A stretch of DNA of 20,029 bases from Desulfobacteraceae bacterium (lineage in GTDB: Bacteria > Desulfobacterota > Desulfobacteria > Desulfobacterales > UBA5616): NCBI GenBank assembly GCA_030620375.1, contig JAUXEW010000021.1:1-20029 (forward strand), given 5' to 3'. Both the position numbers and the translations under genes were made by a program. Below the pieces are notes generated by a model. The model saw nothing but the letters and a program-made list of their open reading frames with translations, ran no database searches and was not told the DNA's origin. Positions 8,484-15,503 of this stretch are shown piece by piece; within the stretch, counting starts at the first letter, position 1, and every line of letters starts with the position of its first letter.

Positions 8484-9104
8484 ATGCATATATCGGAAGG
8501 TGTATTATCGGGATCGGTATTGATTTCGGGCTTTGCATTGACAGCGGTCGGTACTGCCGTAGGATTGAAAAAGCTCGATTATGAACATATTGCCCAGGTC
8601 GGTGTTTTATCGGCGTCTTTTTTTGTCGCTTCTTTGATTCATGTACCCATCGGGCCCTCGAACGTCCACTTGATTTTAAACGGTATTGTAGGGCTTTTGC
8701 TTGGATGGGGCGCATTTCCCGCCATTCTAGTGGCGTTGTCCCTACAAGCCGTTCTGTTTCAATTTGGGGGAATTACTTCCCTTGGGATCAATACGTTGAT
8801 CATGGCGGTTCCGGCGGTAATGTGTTATTATCTTTTCGGATCAATAATTCGTAACCGACCTAAATGGATCGGTTTCACGGCGTTTGCCTGTGGGTTTACC
8901 GCTGTCTTTTTAGGAGCCGTTTTAGCCGGTGCGGCATTGATATTCACGGAGGAAAATTTTTTAACGGTTTCAGCTTTGATTATTGTCGCTCATATTCCCG
9001 TGATGATCATCGAGGGGATCGTTACGGTATTTTGTGTGGGATTTTTGAGTAAAGTTCGACCGGAGATGCTGTCGGCATTTTATGAAAAGGAGTCGAGATG
9101 GTGA
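8484..9104 (+). CDS. cbiM: ECF transporter S-component, CbiM/NikM family (cobalt or nickel)
   Basis: This is the substrate-binding membrane subunit of an energy-coupling-factor transporter for Co2+ or Ni2+. The protein starts MHISEGVLSG. In the family the N-terminal amine and His2 form the metal site together with a downstream His, here probably His62 in PSNVHLIL (His53 is also nearby). About six to seven membrane helices span the 206 residues. The start is fixed by the obligatory Met-His N-terminus and by GGAGG at 8469-8473. The usual CbiN partner is absent. Instead the next gene is a NikK-like exported protein, which in comparative genomics goes with nickel systems. Whether the substrate is nickel or cobalt cannot be told from this sequence. 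The stop overlaps the next start. Confidence 0.9.
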   Translation: MHISEGVLSGSVLISGFALTAVGTAVGLKKLDYEHIAQVGVLSASFFVASLIHVPIGPSNVHLILNGIVGLLLGWGAFPAILVALSLQAVLFQFGGITSLGINTLIMAVPAVMCYYLFGSIIRNRPKWIGFTAFACGFTAVFLGAVLAGAALIFTEENFLTVSALIIVAHIPVMIIEGIVTVFCVGFLSKVRPEMLSAFYEKESRW

Positions 9105-9724
9105 ATAAGCGGTGGTGTAAGATAACGTATGGCGCAACTTTTTTTATACTGATTCTGATGTTGACCGGGTTTCCCGGACAAGCAGTCGCCCATAAAGTGA
9201 CCGTATTTGCATGGGTGGAAGGCGATACGGTATTTACGGAAAGCAAGTTTAGTAGGGGAAAGCGGGTGAATGGCGGTGAAATTTCCGTATATGATAAATC
9301 GGGAAACCGTCTGGTTGAAGGGAAGACCAATCACCTGGGAGAATTCTCTTTTACACTTCCGGGAAAGCCGCCCTTGATTGTGGAATTAAACGCCGGAATG
9401 GGTCATCGTGCCCAATGGACGATTCAGGCGGATGATATGGGTGAATCGCCTATAAAGAACATCGGGCCGGCTGAAGTTTCGGTAACCGTTAATAAATTCG
9501 CCGGCGATCAATCTGCATCATCCGTGGCGCCGATAATCCAAACCGGTGAATTGGAAGCCAACATAGAAAAAATTCTGGACAAAAAGCTAAAACCGATCAT
9601 AAAAATGCTGGTCGAATTACAACAAAGCGATCCTTCTCTTACCGATGTCCTCGGCGGGATGGGATATATTATCGGCCTGGTGGGAATTGTCACCTATTAT
9701 CGAAATCGAAAACCCAAGAATTGA
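9098..9724 (+). CDS. NikK-like exported accessory component of ECF metal transporter
   Basis: This 208-residue protein has a signal peptide (hydrophobic 11-24, predicted cut after GQAVA, residue 31), a beta-rich domain (32-132) like those of DUF4198/NikK proteins (HKVTVFAWVEGDTV, then a KTNHLGEFSFTLPGKPP segment), a helical stretch (148-178), and a C-terminal membrane anchor (184-200) with a short basic tail. Cleavage as predicted would leave His32 as the mature N-terminal residue, which could bind metal through its amine and imidazole. The ATG overlaps the cbiM stop (ATGGTGA) and has AAAAGGAG upstream, so the two are translationally coupled. The likely role is handing metal to the S-component in place of CbiN. 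This is inferred from position and family resemblance. Confidence 0.75.
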   Translation: MVNKRWCKITYGATFFILILMLTGFPGQAVAHKVTVFAWVEGDTVFTESKFSRGKRVNGGEISVYDKSGNRLVEGKTNHLGEFSFTLPGKPPLIVELNAGMGHRAQWTIQADDMGESPIKNIGPAEVSVTVNKFAGDQSASSVAPIIQTGELEANIEKILDKKLKPIIKMLVELQQSDPSLTDVLGGMGYIIGLVGIVTYYRNRKPKN

Positions 9725-9736
9725 CGGATTCGGCCC

Positions 9737-10495
9737 ATGATCAGTGAATTTTTTATCAATGACACGTTTTTTATCCAGCGATTAGACCCGAGACTTCGGA
9801 TTGTCTTTGCAACCGCATATTCGTTTGCCGTGGCGCTTTTTGCCCATCTACAAACGCTTATTACGGCGTTGCTTATATCGTGTATGATGCTGGTTATGGC
9901 CGGGGTGAATTTTCGAGTATTGGCAAAAAGACTTCTGGCGTTCAACAGCCTGGTCCTTTTATTATGGCTGGTATTACCCATTACCTTTTCCGGTGAGGCG
10001 TTGTATTATATAGGACCCTTTACGATTACCCGAGAGGGCGTGCTTTTTTCAGCGCAGATTACTTTAAAATCGAACGCGATCATGCTGGCTTTTATCGCTC
10101 TAATAGCCACTACACCCGTTTCAGTGATAGGACATGCTTTGGAAAAACTTTTTATCCCTCAAAAAATCGTTCATATTCTGCTGTTGACTTACCGGTATGT
10201 GTTTGTGATAGAACAAGAATACCAGCGCCTGATTCGAGCGATAAAAACCAGGGGGTTTATACCGAAAACCAATATCCATACTTACAAAACCTATGCTTAT
10301 CTTATGGGTATGATTTTTATTCGATCCGTTGATCGGGCCCAGCGTGTTTATCAGGCCATGATTTGCCGGGGATTTGAAGGAAAATTCCACTCCATGGATT
10401 TATTCGCCTTAAAGCGACAAGATTATATCTGTTTGCCCTTCATGACAACGACCATTATCGGGTTAGAGGTTCTGGAATGGATCGTCACAATATAA
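9737..10495 (+). CDS. cbiQ: ECF transporter transmembrane (T) component CbiQ/NikQ
   Basis: The T-component couples ATP hydrolysis by CbiO to movement of the S-component. The 252-residue protein has several membrane helices (about 23-55, 66-82, 103-125, 185-196 and 232-250). It carries both cytoplasmic coupling-helix signatures of the family, with the Ala-x-x-x-Arg-Gly pattern: AIKTRGF (168-174) and AMICRGF (207-213). The N-terminal segment LDPRLRIVFA (16-25) is also typical. It starts 12 bases after the preceding gene and overlaps cbiO by 19 bases. Confidence 0.93.
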   Translation: MISEFFINDTFFIQRLDPRLRIVFATAYSFAVALFAHLQTLITALLISCMMLVMAGVNFRVLAKRLLAFNSLVLLLWLVLPITFSGEALYYIGPFTITREGVLFSAQITLKSNAIMLAFIALIATTPVSVIGHALEKLFIPQKIVHILLLTYRYVFVIEQEYQRLIRAIKTRGFIPKTNIHTYKTYAYLMGMIFIRSVDRAQRVYQAMICRGFEGKFHSMDLFALKRQDYICLPFMTTTIIGLEVLEWIVTI

Positions 10496-11211
10496 TCATT
10501 CAATTGGAACACATTGAATTTTCTTATCCCAATGGCCGGTCCGTACTCAAAGATCTTGACTTTAAATTGAAAAGCGCACAGAAGATAGGCCTCATTGGTC
10601 ACAACGGAAGCGGCAAATCGACCTTTTTACAGATTATGGTAGGATTAATAAAAGCATCGTCTGGCACGATTCGAATTTTTGGGGAGCCTGTAAAAAACGA
10701 GAAGGACTTTCGAAAAGTAAGAAAGGAGATCGGCCTGGTTTTCCAGAATGCGGATGATCAACTCTTTAGCCCCACTGTATTGGAAGATGTTTCATTTGGT
10801 CTTTTAAATCAAGGGAAATCAGCCGAAGAGGCCCGAAACATCTCATTAAAATTGTTCGAAGATCTTGATTTAAAAGGGTTTGAAGATCGTGTTACCTATA
10901 AACTGTCCGGTGGAGAAAAACGGCTGGTGGCCCTTGCCACGGTATTGGTCATGGAACCCAAAGTCTTGTTGTTGGACGAACCCTTTTCCGGACTGGATGA
11001 GGCCACGCGGGAACGGATCATACAGATATTAAGTCATCTTAATATCAGCTATATTATTGTTTCACACGAATACGATTCTTTGGCCCAGACCACCACCGAT
11101 ATATGCAGCATGAAAAATGGCCGCATTACTTTTGATGGTGACTCCAGCGCCCTGCACAGCCATTTCCATAAACACCCCGGCGGAATCATACAACATAAGC
11201 ACAACCGATAA
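10477..11211 (+). CDS. cbiO: ECF transporter ATPase CbiO/NikO with His-rich C-terminus
   Basis: This is the ABC ATPase subunit that powers metal uptake. The 244 residues contain Walker A GHNGSGKST (41-49), Q-loop FQNADDQLF (89-97), signature LSGGEKR (143-149), Walker B VLLLDEP (163-169) and the H-loop SHE (196-198). The Q-loop form with DDQLF is characteristic of ECF A-components. The C-terminus is unusual: HSHFHKHPGGIIQHKH (227-242) holds six histidines in 16 residues and may be a cytoplasmic metal-sensing or metal-storage tail. The ATG lies inside the end of cbiQ, showing translational coupling. No clear terminator follows. Confidence 0.95.
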   Translation: MDRHNIIIQLEHIEFSYPNGRSVLKDLDFKLKSAQKIGLIGHNGSGKSTFLQIMVGLIKASSGTIRIFGEPVKNEKDFRKVRKEIGLVFQNADDQLFSPTVLEDVSFGLLNQGKSAEEARNISLKLFEDLDLKGFEDRVTYKLSGGEKRLVALATVLVMEPKVLLLDEPFSGLDEATRERIIQILSHLNISYIIVSHEYDSLAQTTTDICSMKNGRITFDGDSSALHSHFHKHPGGIIQHKHNR

Positions 11212-11337
11212 TATGCCTGAACAGCTATTATGGTTATGCCCACCGGATTTATTCAAACATAAAAAGAGGTCTATCCGAATTTCTCAAAAGGAATTTAATC
11301 AATGATTACCATGAATTGAAGTAATCCAGCCGAAAAT

Positions 11338-11442
11338 GTAGGGCACGGTCCCTGAACGTGCTGAAACCGGTCTGTTCGCCATTCGGTCCGTTCGGGGAAC
11401 GGGCCCTACAGCTCTGTCCGTTCGGGGAACGGACCCTACAGC
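11338..11442. repeat. Cluster of 22-27-bp palindromic intergenic repeats
   Basis: Two direct copies of gtccgttcggggaacgg followed by (g/a)ccctacagc lie at 11386-11412 and 11416-11442. A shorter related copy in reverse orientation (tgtagggcacggtccctgaacg) lies at 11338-11359. Each direct copy contains a hairpin ccgttc-ggg-gaacgg, and in the second copy the stem extends to eight pairs. Only three units exist and there are no spacers of uniform length, so this is not a CRISPR array. It resembles short dispersed palindromic elements common in intergenic DNA. Confidence 0.7.
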
Positions 11443-11550
11443 AGGACATCGTACACAAAAAAGCCGGGTCCTCTGGGCCAGGATTCTTTATAAAGGCGTG
11501 ATTTTTTTAAGAGACTGTCAATAAGAGACGTCAAAGACAAAATTGTCCGT

Positions 11551-11624
11551 TATAATGGTGCCGACTTAAAAGCATAATCGGAAAACCGGTGAAAACAAAA
11601 ACCCGACAAGCGGATGGGTAAACA
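11551..11624 (+). promoter_or_regulatory. cobO leader resembling part of a cobalamin riboswitch
   Basis: After TATAAT (11551-11556) the leader reads GGTGCC (11557-11562), AAAAG (11568-11572), TAATCGG (11575-11581) and then ggaaaaccggtgaaaa (11580-11595). Cobalamin riboswitches have the same order of elements in their 5' half (GGTGCC, AAxAGGGAA, CCGGTGAAAA). The later boxes are weak: cccgacaagcggatgggtaa (11602-11621) only loosely recalls the CCCGC-ACTGTAA segment. The cobO start follows after 3 bases. It could be a degenerate or shortened riboswitch. There is no terminator, so any control would act on translation. Confidence 0.35.
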
Positions 11625-12140
11625 ATGAAAGGATATGTGCAGCTCTATACGGGGAACGGCAAGGGAAAAACTACGGCAGCCTTGGGGCTGTCCATCAGGG
11701 CGGCCGGTGCCGGTCTGAGGGTGTTTATCGTGCAGTTTATGAAAATGGGTGATTACAGTGAAATTAAAGCCTTAGAGCGGTTTTCCGATTTGATTACCAT
11801 CGAACAATACGGGGTTGGCCGGTTTGTAAAGGGGAAACCCACCCCTGAAGATAAGGCGGCTTCCCGGAAAGGCCTGGATAGGGTCAAATCAATCGTTGCG
11901 TCCGGAAAATACAACATGGTGGTCATTGATGAAGGTAACATAGCCGCTTTTTTTGACCTGATCAGTGTTCAGGATCTTTTGGACATTATTGATAACAAGC
12001 CGGATAATATGGAACTTATCATAACCGGCCGGAATGCAGACCCAAGGGTGATCGAGAAGGCTGATCTGGTAACGGAAATGAAAGAAATTAAACATTATTA
12101 TCAAAAAGGGGTTAAGGCCAGAACCGGGATTGAAAAATGA
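11625..12140 (+). CDS. cobO: Cob(I)yrinic acid a,c-diamide adenosyltransferase (CobO/BtuR family)
   Basis: The enzyme transfers the adenosyl group of ATP to Co(I) corrinoids in the synthesis or salvage of adenosylcobalamin. The 171-residue protein has the family P-loop GNGKGKTT (10-17), VQFMKMG (36-42), a Walker-B-like VVIDEGN (99-105), and a C-terminal KARTGIEK (164-171) equivalent to the usual ARxGIE ending. The start at the first ATG gives the normal N-terminus (KGYVQLYTGNGKGKTT). The Shine-Dalgarno is poor, which fits control of translation by the leader. Its place right after a CbiM-type metal transporter favours a cobalt/corrinoid theme, although the transporter's accessory subunit points to nickel. 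Confidence 0.93.
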   Translation: MKGYVQLYTGNGKGKTTAALGLSIRAAGAGLRVFIVQFMKMGDYSEIKALERFSDLITIEQYGVGRFVKGKPTPEDKAASRKGLDRVKSIVASGKYNMVVIDEGNIAAFFDLISVQDLLDIIDNKPDNMELIITGRNADPRVIEKADLVTEMKEIKHYYQKGVKARTGIEK

Positions 12141-12387
12141 TAACAACGGTTTGGGAGCGATCATGTTAAGACAGTTTGCCGGTGTGGTCTCCATTGAAGT
12201 TTTAACATATGACAAGTTATTAACATCTTAACCATTTTTGGAACGCTGCTGGTTCAACGGTAATAATAAGAAGACCGCGTAAGATTTCACAAACACTGAA
12301 AATTAAAAAGGGTTGCATACGGGAGCATATGGAGTATGTTAAACGTCATGGCATAACCGTTATCTTTCATTAGAAAAGGAGCTTATC
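12141..12387 (+). other. Intergenic region before the DUF169-CoaE gene
   Basis: This 247-base noncoding gap contains a ttaacat direct repeat (near 12202 and 12221) and a weak promoter-like pair, TTGAAG (12194-12199) and TATTAA (12218-12223). No terminator for cobO and no tRNA were seen. It is the most likely site of the promoter for the following four-gene cluster. Confidence 0.4.
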
Positions 12388-13809
12388 GTGAATACAAGTC
12401 AAGATTGGGAAAAACCGATTCGAAGGATGGAGCTGTTAATGCGGCTTAAATCCTTTCCCGTGGCAGTCAAGCTTTTCGAAAATAAAAATGAAATTAACGA
12501 CATTCCATTTATACGGCGGCTGGATCACAAATCCACATTATGCCAGCTCATCAATCTTGTCCGGAATTTTGATTGGACGGTTGGCGCAGAGCTTGATGAT
12601 TTTATATCCGTCATGTGCCCGTCAATCATCGGATTGGCGGACATCCCTGATTTTATGAAGGACGGGACCTTCCGAAGCATTGTATGGTCCAAAAGTCGAG
12701 CCGACGGGAAAAAATATGAAAACGGCATACCGCGGCTGCCGACGGGCAAATACGAAGCGGTCGCCATGGCCCCGCTTGTTTACAATCCGTTTGATCCGGA
12801 TATCGTATTGATATATGCAAATCCGGCCCAAATAATGCTCTTGATCAATTCGCTTCAGTTTGAAGATTATGAAGTGATGCAGTTTTACTGTGTGGGGGAA
12901 TCCTCGTGTTCGGATGCCATTGCACGTTGTTATTTGACCGGCAAACCGTCGCTTACCATTCCCTGTTACGGAGAGAGACGTTACGGTCATGCCCAAGACG
13001 ACGAACTGGTAATGGCCGTTCCCGCCGATATGATCGACAAGGCCCTGAGGGGAATGGAGGCCTTATACCAAAGGGGAATTCGATATCCGATCAGTTATGC
13101 CGGCGCAGAATCGGATGTTACCAGAGAATTTCCCCAGGCGTATCAATCCGAAGGCATGATAACCGGGATGCGTGGGAATTCCAATCGGCTGCTGCTGGGG
13201 GTAACCGGTAGTGTCGCCACGGGCAAGTCGACTGTGGCCAAGATGCTGGAGGAGCTGGGAGCTCCCATTATTGATTTTGATATTTTAAGCAGAGTTGTCG
13301 TAGAGCCGGGCAAGCCGGCATATAAGGATATCGTTTCGTTTTTTGGAGAACAGGTCCTGCTGGAAGATAAAACCCTTGATCGAGAAAAGCTCAGAGAAGT
13401 CGTTTTTCAGGATATGGAGAAACGAAAAAAACTGGAAAGTTTTATTCATCCGAGAATAGGCGAATTGTTTTTAGAGCTCGTCGAGAAATATGCCAAAGGA
13501 AAAGAAAGAATAATCATACAAGTGGTGATTCCGCTGCTTATCGAGACCCAGATGCAGGCCATGTTTGAAAACCTGTTAATGGTGTATGCTCCGGAGGAAG
13601 TGCAGTTAAAACGATTGATAGAACGGGATAATAATAGTGAAGAATTGGCAATGAGCATTATTCGTTCTCAACTGCCGGTGGAAGAGAAAAAAGGGTATTG
13701 TGATATGGTTGTCGATAATTCCGGTTCGCTCGAGGAAACCCGCAAACAGGTTGAAGAAATATGGGAGAAATTGATAAATCTCCAGGAAGCGCGGATTAAA
13801 GCGCAGTAG
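12388..13809 (+). CDS. DUF169 domain fused to dephospho-CoA kinase-like domain
   Basis: This 473-residue protein joins two families. Residues about 15-250 match DUF169 (COG2043-like): LKSFPVAVKLF (21-31), MCPSIIGLAD (76-85), and a Cys-rich stretch with Cys168, Cys174, Cys181 and Cys193 before GERRYG (195-200) and DDELVMAVP. Residues 267-465 are CoaE-like: P-loop GSVATGKST (274-282), DFD (296-298) for the usual DAD, VEPGKPAY (305-312), FGE (319-321), HPR (354-356), PLLIE (382-386), and SQLPVEEK with VVDNSGS near the end. CoaE phosphorylates the 3'-OH of dephospho-CoA. The motifs suggest an active kinase, while DUF169 has no settled function. The GTG start has AAAAGGAG upstream. It leads a four-gene plus-strand cluster. 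Confidence 0.85.
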   Translation: MNTSQDWEKPIRRMELLMRLKSFPVAVKLFENKNEINDIPFIRRLDHKSTLCQLINLVRNFDWTVGAELDDFISVMCPSIIGLADIPDFMKDGTFRSIVWSKSRADGKKYENGIPRLPTGKYEAVAMAPLVYNPFDPDIVLIYANPAQIMLLINSLQFEDYEVMQFYCVGESSCSDAIARCYLTGKPSLTIPCYGERRYGHAQDDELVMAVPADMIDKALRGMEALYQRGIRYPISYAGAESDVTREFPQAYQSEGMITGMRGNSNRLLLGVTGSVATGKSTVAKMLEELGAPIIDFDILSRVVVEPGKPAYKDIVSFFGEQVLLEDKTLDREKLREVVFQDMEKRKKLESFIHPRIGELFLELVEKYAKGKERIIIQVVIPLLIETQMQAMFENLLMVYAPEEVQLKRLIERDNNSEELAMSIIRSQLPVEEKKGYCDMVVDNSGSLEETRKQVEEIWEKLINLQEARIKAQ

Positions 13810-13867
13810 CGAACGCATGCCTCGCAGCCTATGATAAGTACGCTTTAAAAATAAATAAGGAGAAACC

Positions 13868-14359
13868 ATGACGCTAAAATTCTTAAGGAACAAAGTGGTT
13901 GAAGTTAAAGCCCGGCCGGAGGGTGACCTGGTGGTTTCATGGAGGCTGACCGACGATTTATTTAAAGCTGAAGTGGAGTTGATCGTGCAGCCGCCGGATT
14001 TGGAAATAATTGAGGCTGATGCCCGGTTGGAAAGATTCATCCCCCTGTCTTGCCGGGATGCATCAGAGCAAATCAAAAAAGTGGAAGGCGTCAGTATCGG
14101 TAGCGGTCTTCGGAAAATCGTGGCAGGGCTGCTGGGGGGAGCGGATGGATGCGCCATACTGGTGGATGCCGTTCTGGAAAGCTCCAATGCCGTCATACTC
14201 CATTTTACACGTCCCGGAATCGAGATGGGGGAAAGCACCACTGATCCTGACGAAAAATTGGTTGGTTTACGGGAAATGATTAAGTTAAATCCTCGGCTGG
14301 TTAGAAGCTGTATCGCTTTTCAAGACGACAGCCCCATCATGAAAGGACTCGATATTTAA
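13868..14359 (+). CDS. DUF2889-type protein, first of a tandem pair
   Basis: This 163-residue soluble protein has no signal peptide or membrane segment. It resembles DUF2889 in overall pattern: a short opening strand region (FLRNKVVEVKARPEGDLVV), then DLEIIEADARLER (44-56), a Cys motif PLSCRDA (59-65), VSIGSGL (75-81), and a Gly-Cys pair in GGADGCAILVD (90-100). In DUF2889 the last element is usually GCTHL, so this copy has diverged there. The start has AAGGAG a few bases upstream. The next gene is a second protein of the same type 10 bases on. The assignment is by pattern and the function is unknown. Confidence 0.6.
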   Translation: MTLKFLRNKVVEVKARPEGDLVVSWRLTDDLFKAEVELIVQPPDLEIIEADARLERFIPLSCRDASEQIKKVEGVSIGSGLRKIVAGLLGGADGCAILVDAVLESSNAVILHFTRPGIEMGESTTDPDEKLVGLREMIKLNPRLVRSCIAFQDDSPIMKGLDI

Positions 14360-14369
14360 GGAGGAAGTT

Positions 14370-14795
14370 ATGATATCATTTCAGCGAAATCAGATTGTTG
14401 GTGCCGAGTTTATTGACGATAAAACCATTCGTTTTAACGGAATTCAGGAGGATCACATTTATGGAATGGAGATCTCCATGGATGTCCGGATTGACGATGG
14501 AAAGATACTGAAGATCCAGGGGAATATGAAGCGTTACACCAATTTTGTTTGTCCTCAGGCAGTGCCGGTTCTCCAGACGGCAGTCGGATTGTCACTCCGT
14601 GAAGCAGGCTGGGATAAGCAGGTGATGCGGGAGATCGGTCGAAAGGGCTGTGAGCATTTTGCCGAAATTGTCATAGAATGCGGGCGATGCCTTGACCCGG
14701 CTGTTATGTCCAGAGACCTTGGCCTGGCACTCAAGCAAGACCCGGGATTGAATCAAGAGGAATACCTTGCCCACTGGACAGCCGGAAAAAAATAA
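14370..14795 (+). CDS. DUF2889-type protein, second of a tandem pair
   Basis: This 141-residue soluble protein shares the layout of its upstream neighbour: an opening strand pair (IVGAEFIDDKTIRFNGI), a beta segment VRIDDGKILKIQGNMKR (39-55), Cys61 in NFVCPQA, a hydrophobic VGLSLREAGW, and GCEHFAEIVIECGRCL (93-108), which is close to the GCTHL motif of DUF2889. The two proteins are clearly different in sequence, so this is an old duplication or a heteromeric pair rather than a recent copy. GGAGG precedes the ATG, and the genes are almost certainly co-transcribed. Function unknown. Confidence 0.65.
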   Translation: MISFQRNQIVGAEFIDDKTIRFNGIQEDHIYGMEISMDVRIDDGKILKIQGNMKRYTNFVCPQAVPVLQTAVGLSLREAGWDKQVMREIGRKGCEHFAEIVIECGRCLDPAVMSRDLGLALKQDPGLNQEEYLAHWTAGKK

Positions 14796-14846
14796 ATTCC
14801 GGTGGCGTTAGCCGATTATTGATCATTAAAATAAAAGGAGTGTCGC

Positions 14847-15473
14847 TTGCTGATTGATCTTCATGTTCATACATATCCCCGTTCACAATGCAGCAATATT
14901 GATCCGATGGACTTGGTTCAGGAGGCTAAACGGATCGGGCTGGACGGATTTTGCCTCACCGAACATCAGGTGTTGTGGGGAGTAGATGAGGTAAAACGAC
15001 TGGCTGAAGATAACGGGATCAAAATATTCAGGGGAAATGAAATCACCACAGCTCAGGGCGATGTTCTTGTTTTTGGACTTGACAAGGATATCCAGGGGGT
15101 GATTACAGTTCAAGAGCTTTATAAGGAAGTAAAAACCGCCGGTGCATTTTCCATTGCAGCCCATCCGTTCCGCGGGTTTAAGGTATTCGGATTAGGACAG
15201 ATCGGTTTGAGCCTGGACCAGGCCTGCAAAAAAAAGATTTTACAATTCGTGGATGCCGTTGAAATAAGGAACGGCCGGGTAACGGAAAGTGAAAATGAAC
15301 TCGCGCATAAGGTTGCTGAACGGATAGGCCTTCCGGGCACAGCCGGGAGTGATGCACACGAGCTTGATGCATTGGGCACCTGGGTTGCGATTTTTGAAAA
15401 CGACATTCGTACGGAAGCGGACTTGATAAAAGAGCTTCGTGCCGAAAAGTTCACCATAGGGACCGCACGATAA
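14847..15473 (+). CDS. PHP-domain metal-dependent hydrolase
   Basis: This 208-residue PHP-family protein is probably a phosphoesterase. The metal ligands of the family are in place: His6 and His8 (DLHVHTY), Glu39 and His40 (LTEH, where many relatives have TDH), Glu65 (GNEIT), His106 (AAHPFRG), and Asp169 with His171 (GSDAHE). It has no polymerase or histidinol-phosphatase extensions, so it is a stand-alone PHP enzyme of unknown substrate. The start is TTG with AAAAGGAG 6 bases upstream, and the LHVHT motif follows directly, leaving no room for a later start. It is the last gene before a strong terminator. Confidence 0.88.
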   Translation: MLIDLHVHTYPRSQCSNIDPMDLVQEAKRIGLDGFCLTEHQVLWGVDEVKRLAEDNGIKIFRGNEITTAQGDVLVFGLDKDIQGVITVQELYKEVKTAGAFSIAAHPFRGFKVFGLGQIGLSLDQACKKKILQFVDAVEIRNGRVTESENELAHKVAERIGLPGTAGSDAHELDALGTWVAIFENDIRTEADLIKELRAEKFTIGTAR

Positions 15474-15503
15474 TCTGCTTGCAGCAGAGGACTTGTATTT
15501 TAC

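Larger units (their letters stand above)
11212..11624 (+). other. Noncoding region between cbiO and cobO
   Basis: This 413-base gap shows no convincing gene. It holds the palindromic repeat cluster in the middle and a T-rich run at 11501-11510. A perfect TATAAT (11551-11556), with no good -35 partner, precedes a cobalamin-riboswitch-like leader that runs up to cobO. Short open frames on the minus strand covering the cbiO end are shadows. Confidence 0.6.

Noticed and set aside
11049..11256. Minus-strand frames overlapping the end of cbiO
   Set aside because: They are antisense to a clear ATPase gene including its His tail, and two frames overlap each other. These are shadows.
11386..11442. 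CRISPR array
   Set aside because: There are only two direct copies, with a 3-base gap instead of a spacer. The hairpin-containing unit fits a dispersed palindrome better.
12156..12230. Short peptide frame after cobO (22 codons from an ATG at about 12163)
   Set aside because: It has no ribosome site, no recognisable features, and is too short to support.
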